Shown here: piece by piece, positions 28,657 to 28,693 of the stretch
Layout of the letters: each line of letters opens with the position of its first letter
Position numbering within the stretch: position 1 is the first letter of the stretch
Source of the DNA: AA29 sp041481445
GTDB taxonomy: Bacteria > Acidobacteriota > Vicinamibacteria > Fen-336
NCBI GenBank assembly: GCA_041481445.1
Contig: JBGPBV010000080.1
Coordinates: 1 to 28,693, forward strand
Length of the DNA: 28,693 bases
Reading direction: 5' to 3'
The notes under the pieces: model-generated
The model's database searches: none
Seen by the model: the letters and a program-made list of their open reading frames with translations, nothing else
What the model was told of the DNA's origin: nothing
Made by a program: the position numbers and the translations under genes

Positions 28657-28693
28657 GTGGGATTTTGGCTGGACACGGCGGCTTTGGCAGGTG
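28657..28693 (+). CDS. Start of an unidentified gene (3' truncated)
   Basis: GTG 28657 follows a strong GAGGAGG (28644-28650) by six bases and opens a frame reading GFWLDTAALAG to the window edge. The hydrophobic start suggests a membrane or exported protein. Twelve codons are too few to name it. Confidence 0.5.
   Translation, partial: MGFWLDTAALAG

Noticed and set aside
1..28693. CRISPR arrays, tRNA or rRNA genes, and complete insertion sequences.
   Set aside because: I saw no regularly spaced direct repeats, no tRNA-like cloverleaf or rRNA core sequence, and no transposase. The only repeat cluster (6250-6313) has alternating inverted copies with unequal spacing, unlike a CRISPR array.

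Overview
The window is about 28.7 kb of very GC-rich bacterial chromosome with 22 protein-coding genes (both edge genes are cut), one broken gene remnant and no rRNA, tRNA, CRISPR array or complete insertion sequence that I can see. Gene content (Rieske/cytochrome b with a nine-heme cytochrome, M64 and M16 peptidases, gamma-glutamyltransferase, hybrid histidine kinases, a Rho factor with an Arg/His/Pro-rich N-terminus) and strong G/C preference at third codon positions suggest an uncultivated, respiring soil or sediment bacterium, perhaps Acidobacteriota or a similar high-GC phylum. That placement is inference, not proof.

Layout. 1-1566: two tandem flotillin/SPFH membrane proteins. 1688-4877: a tight four-gene electron-transfer operon (monoheme cytochrome c, Rieske protein, fused cytochrome b/subunit IV, nine-heme cytochrome c), probably a quinol-oxidising bc-type complex. 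4898-6120 (minus): an esterase followed by a DinB-like protein. 6121-8152: a small accessory island holding a decayed C-terminus of a type I restriction specificity subunit (HsdS), a cluster of alternating CTTTGAAAG-type inverted repeats, and the pair tcmP plus a phage Gp37/Gp68-like three-Cys protein. 8153-12858: rho and two divergently arranged hybrid sensor kinases. 12821-15884 (minus): an M64-type metallopeptidase, a cyclic-nucleotide-binding-domain diguanylate cyclase and an exported protein of unknown function. 15954-19802: gamma-glutamyltransferase, converging on an ATP-grasp ligase translationally coupled to a zinc peptidase. 19869-22775: phosphoenolpyruvate carboxylase. 22789-25617 (minus): aminotransferase, 2-hydroxyacid dehydrogenase and a TPR protein. 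25721-28582: a two-lobed M16 peptidase. 28657 to the end: the start of another gene.

The most unusual points are: (1) the tcmP/three-Cys module next to a broken HsdS end, with methyltransferase-like motifs in TcmP; (2) a recurring TAnnnT -10 element placed so close to many start codons that several messages (diguanylate cyclase, M64 peptidase, ppc, tcmP) look leaderless; (3) the zinc peptidase/ATP-grasp pair joined by a GTGA stop-start overlap; (4) the nine-heme cytochrome fused operonically to a b6f-like Rieske/cyt b module; (5) a ten-codon leader ORF overlapping a TTG start of rho; and (6) hairpins that contain both stop codons at two convergent gene ends. Everything here is read by eye from the sequence; no search or folding program was run.
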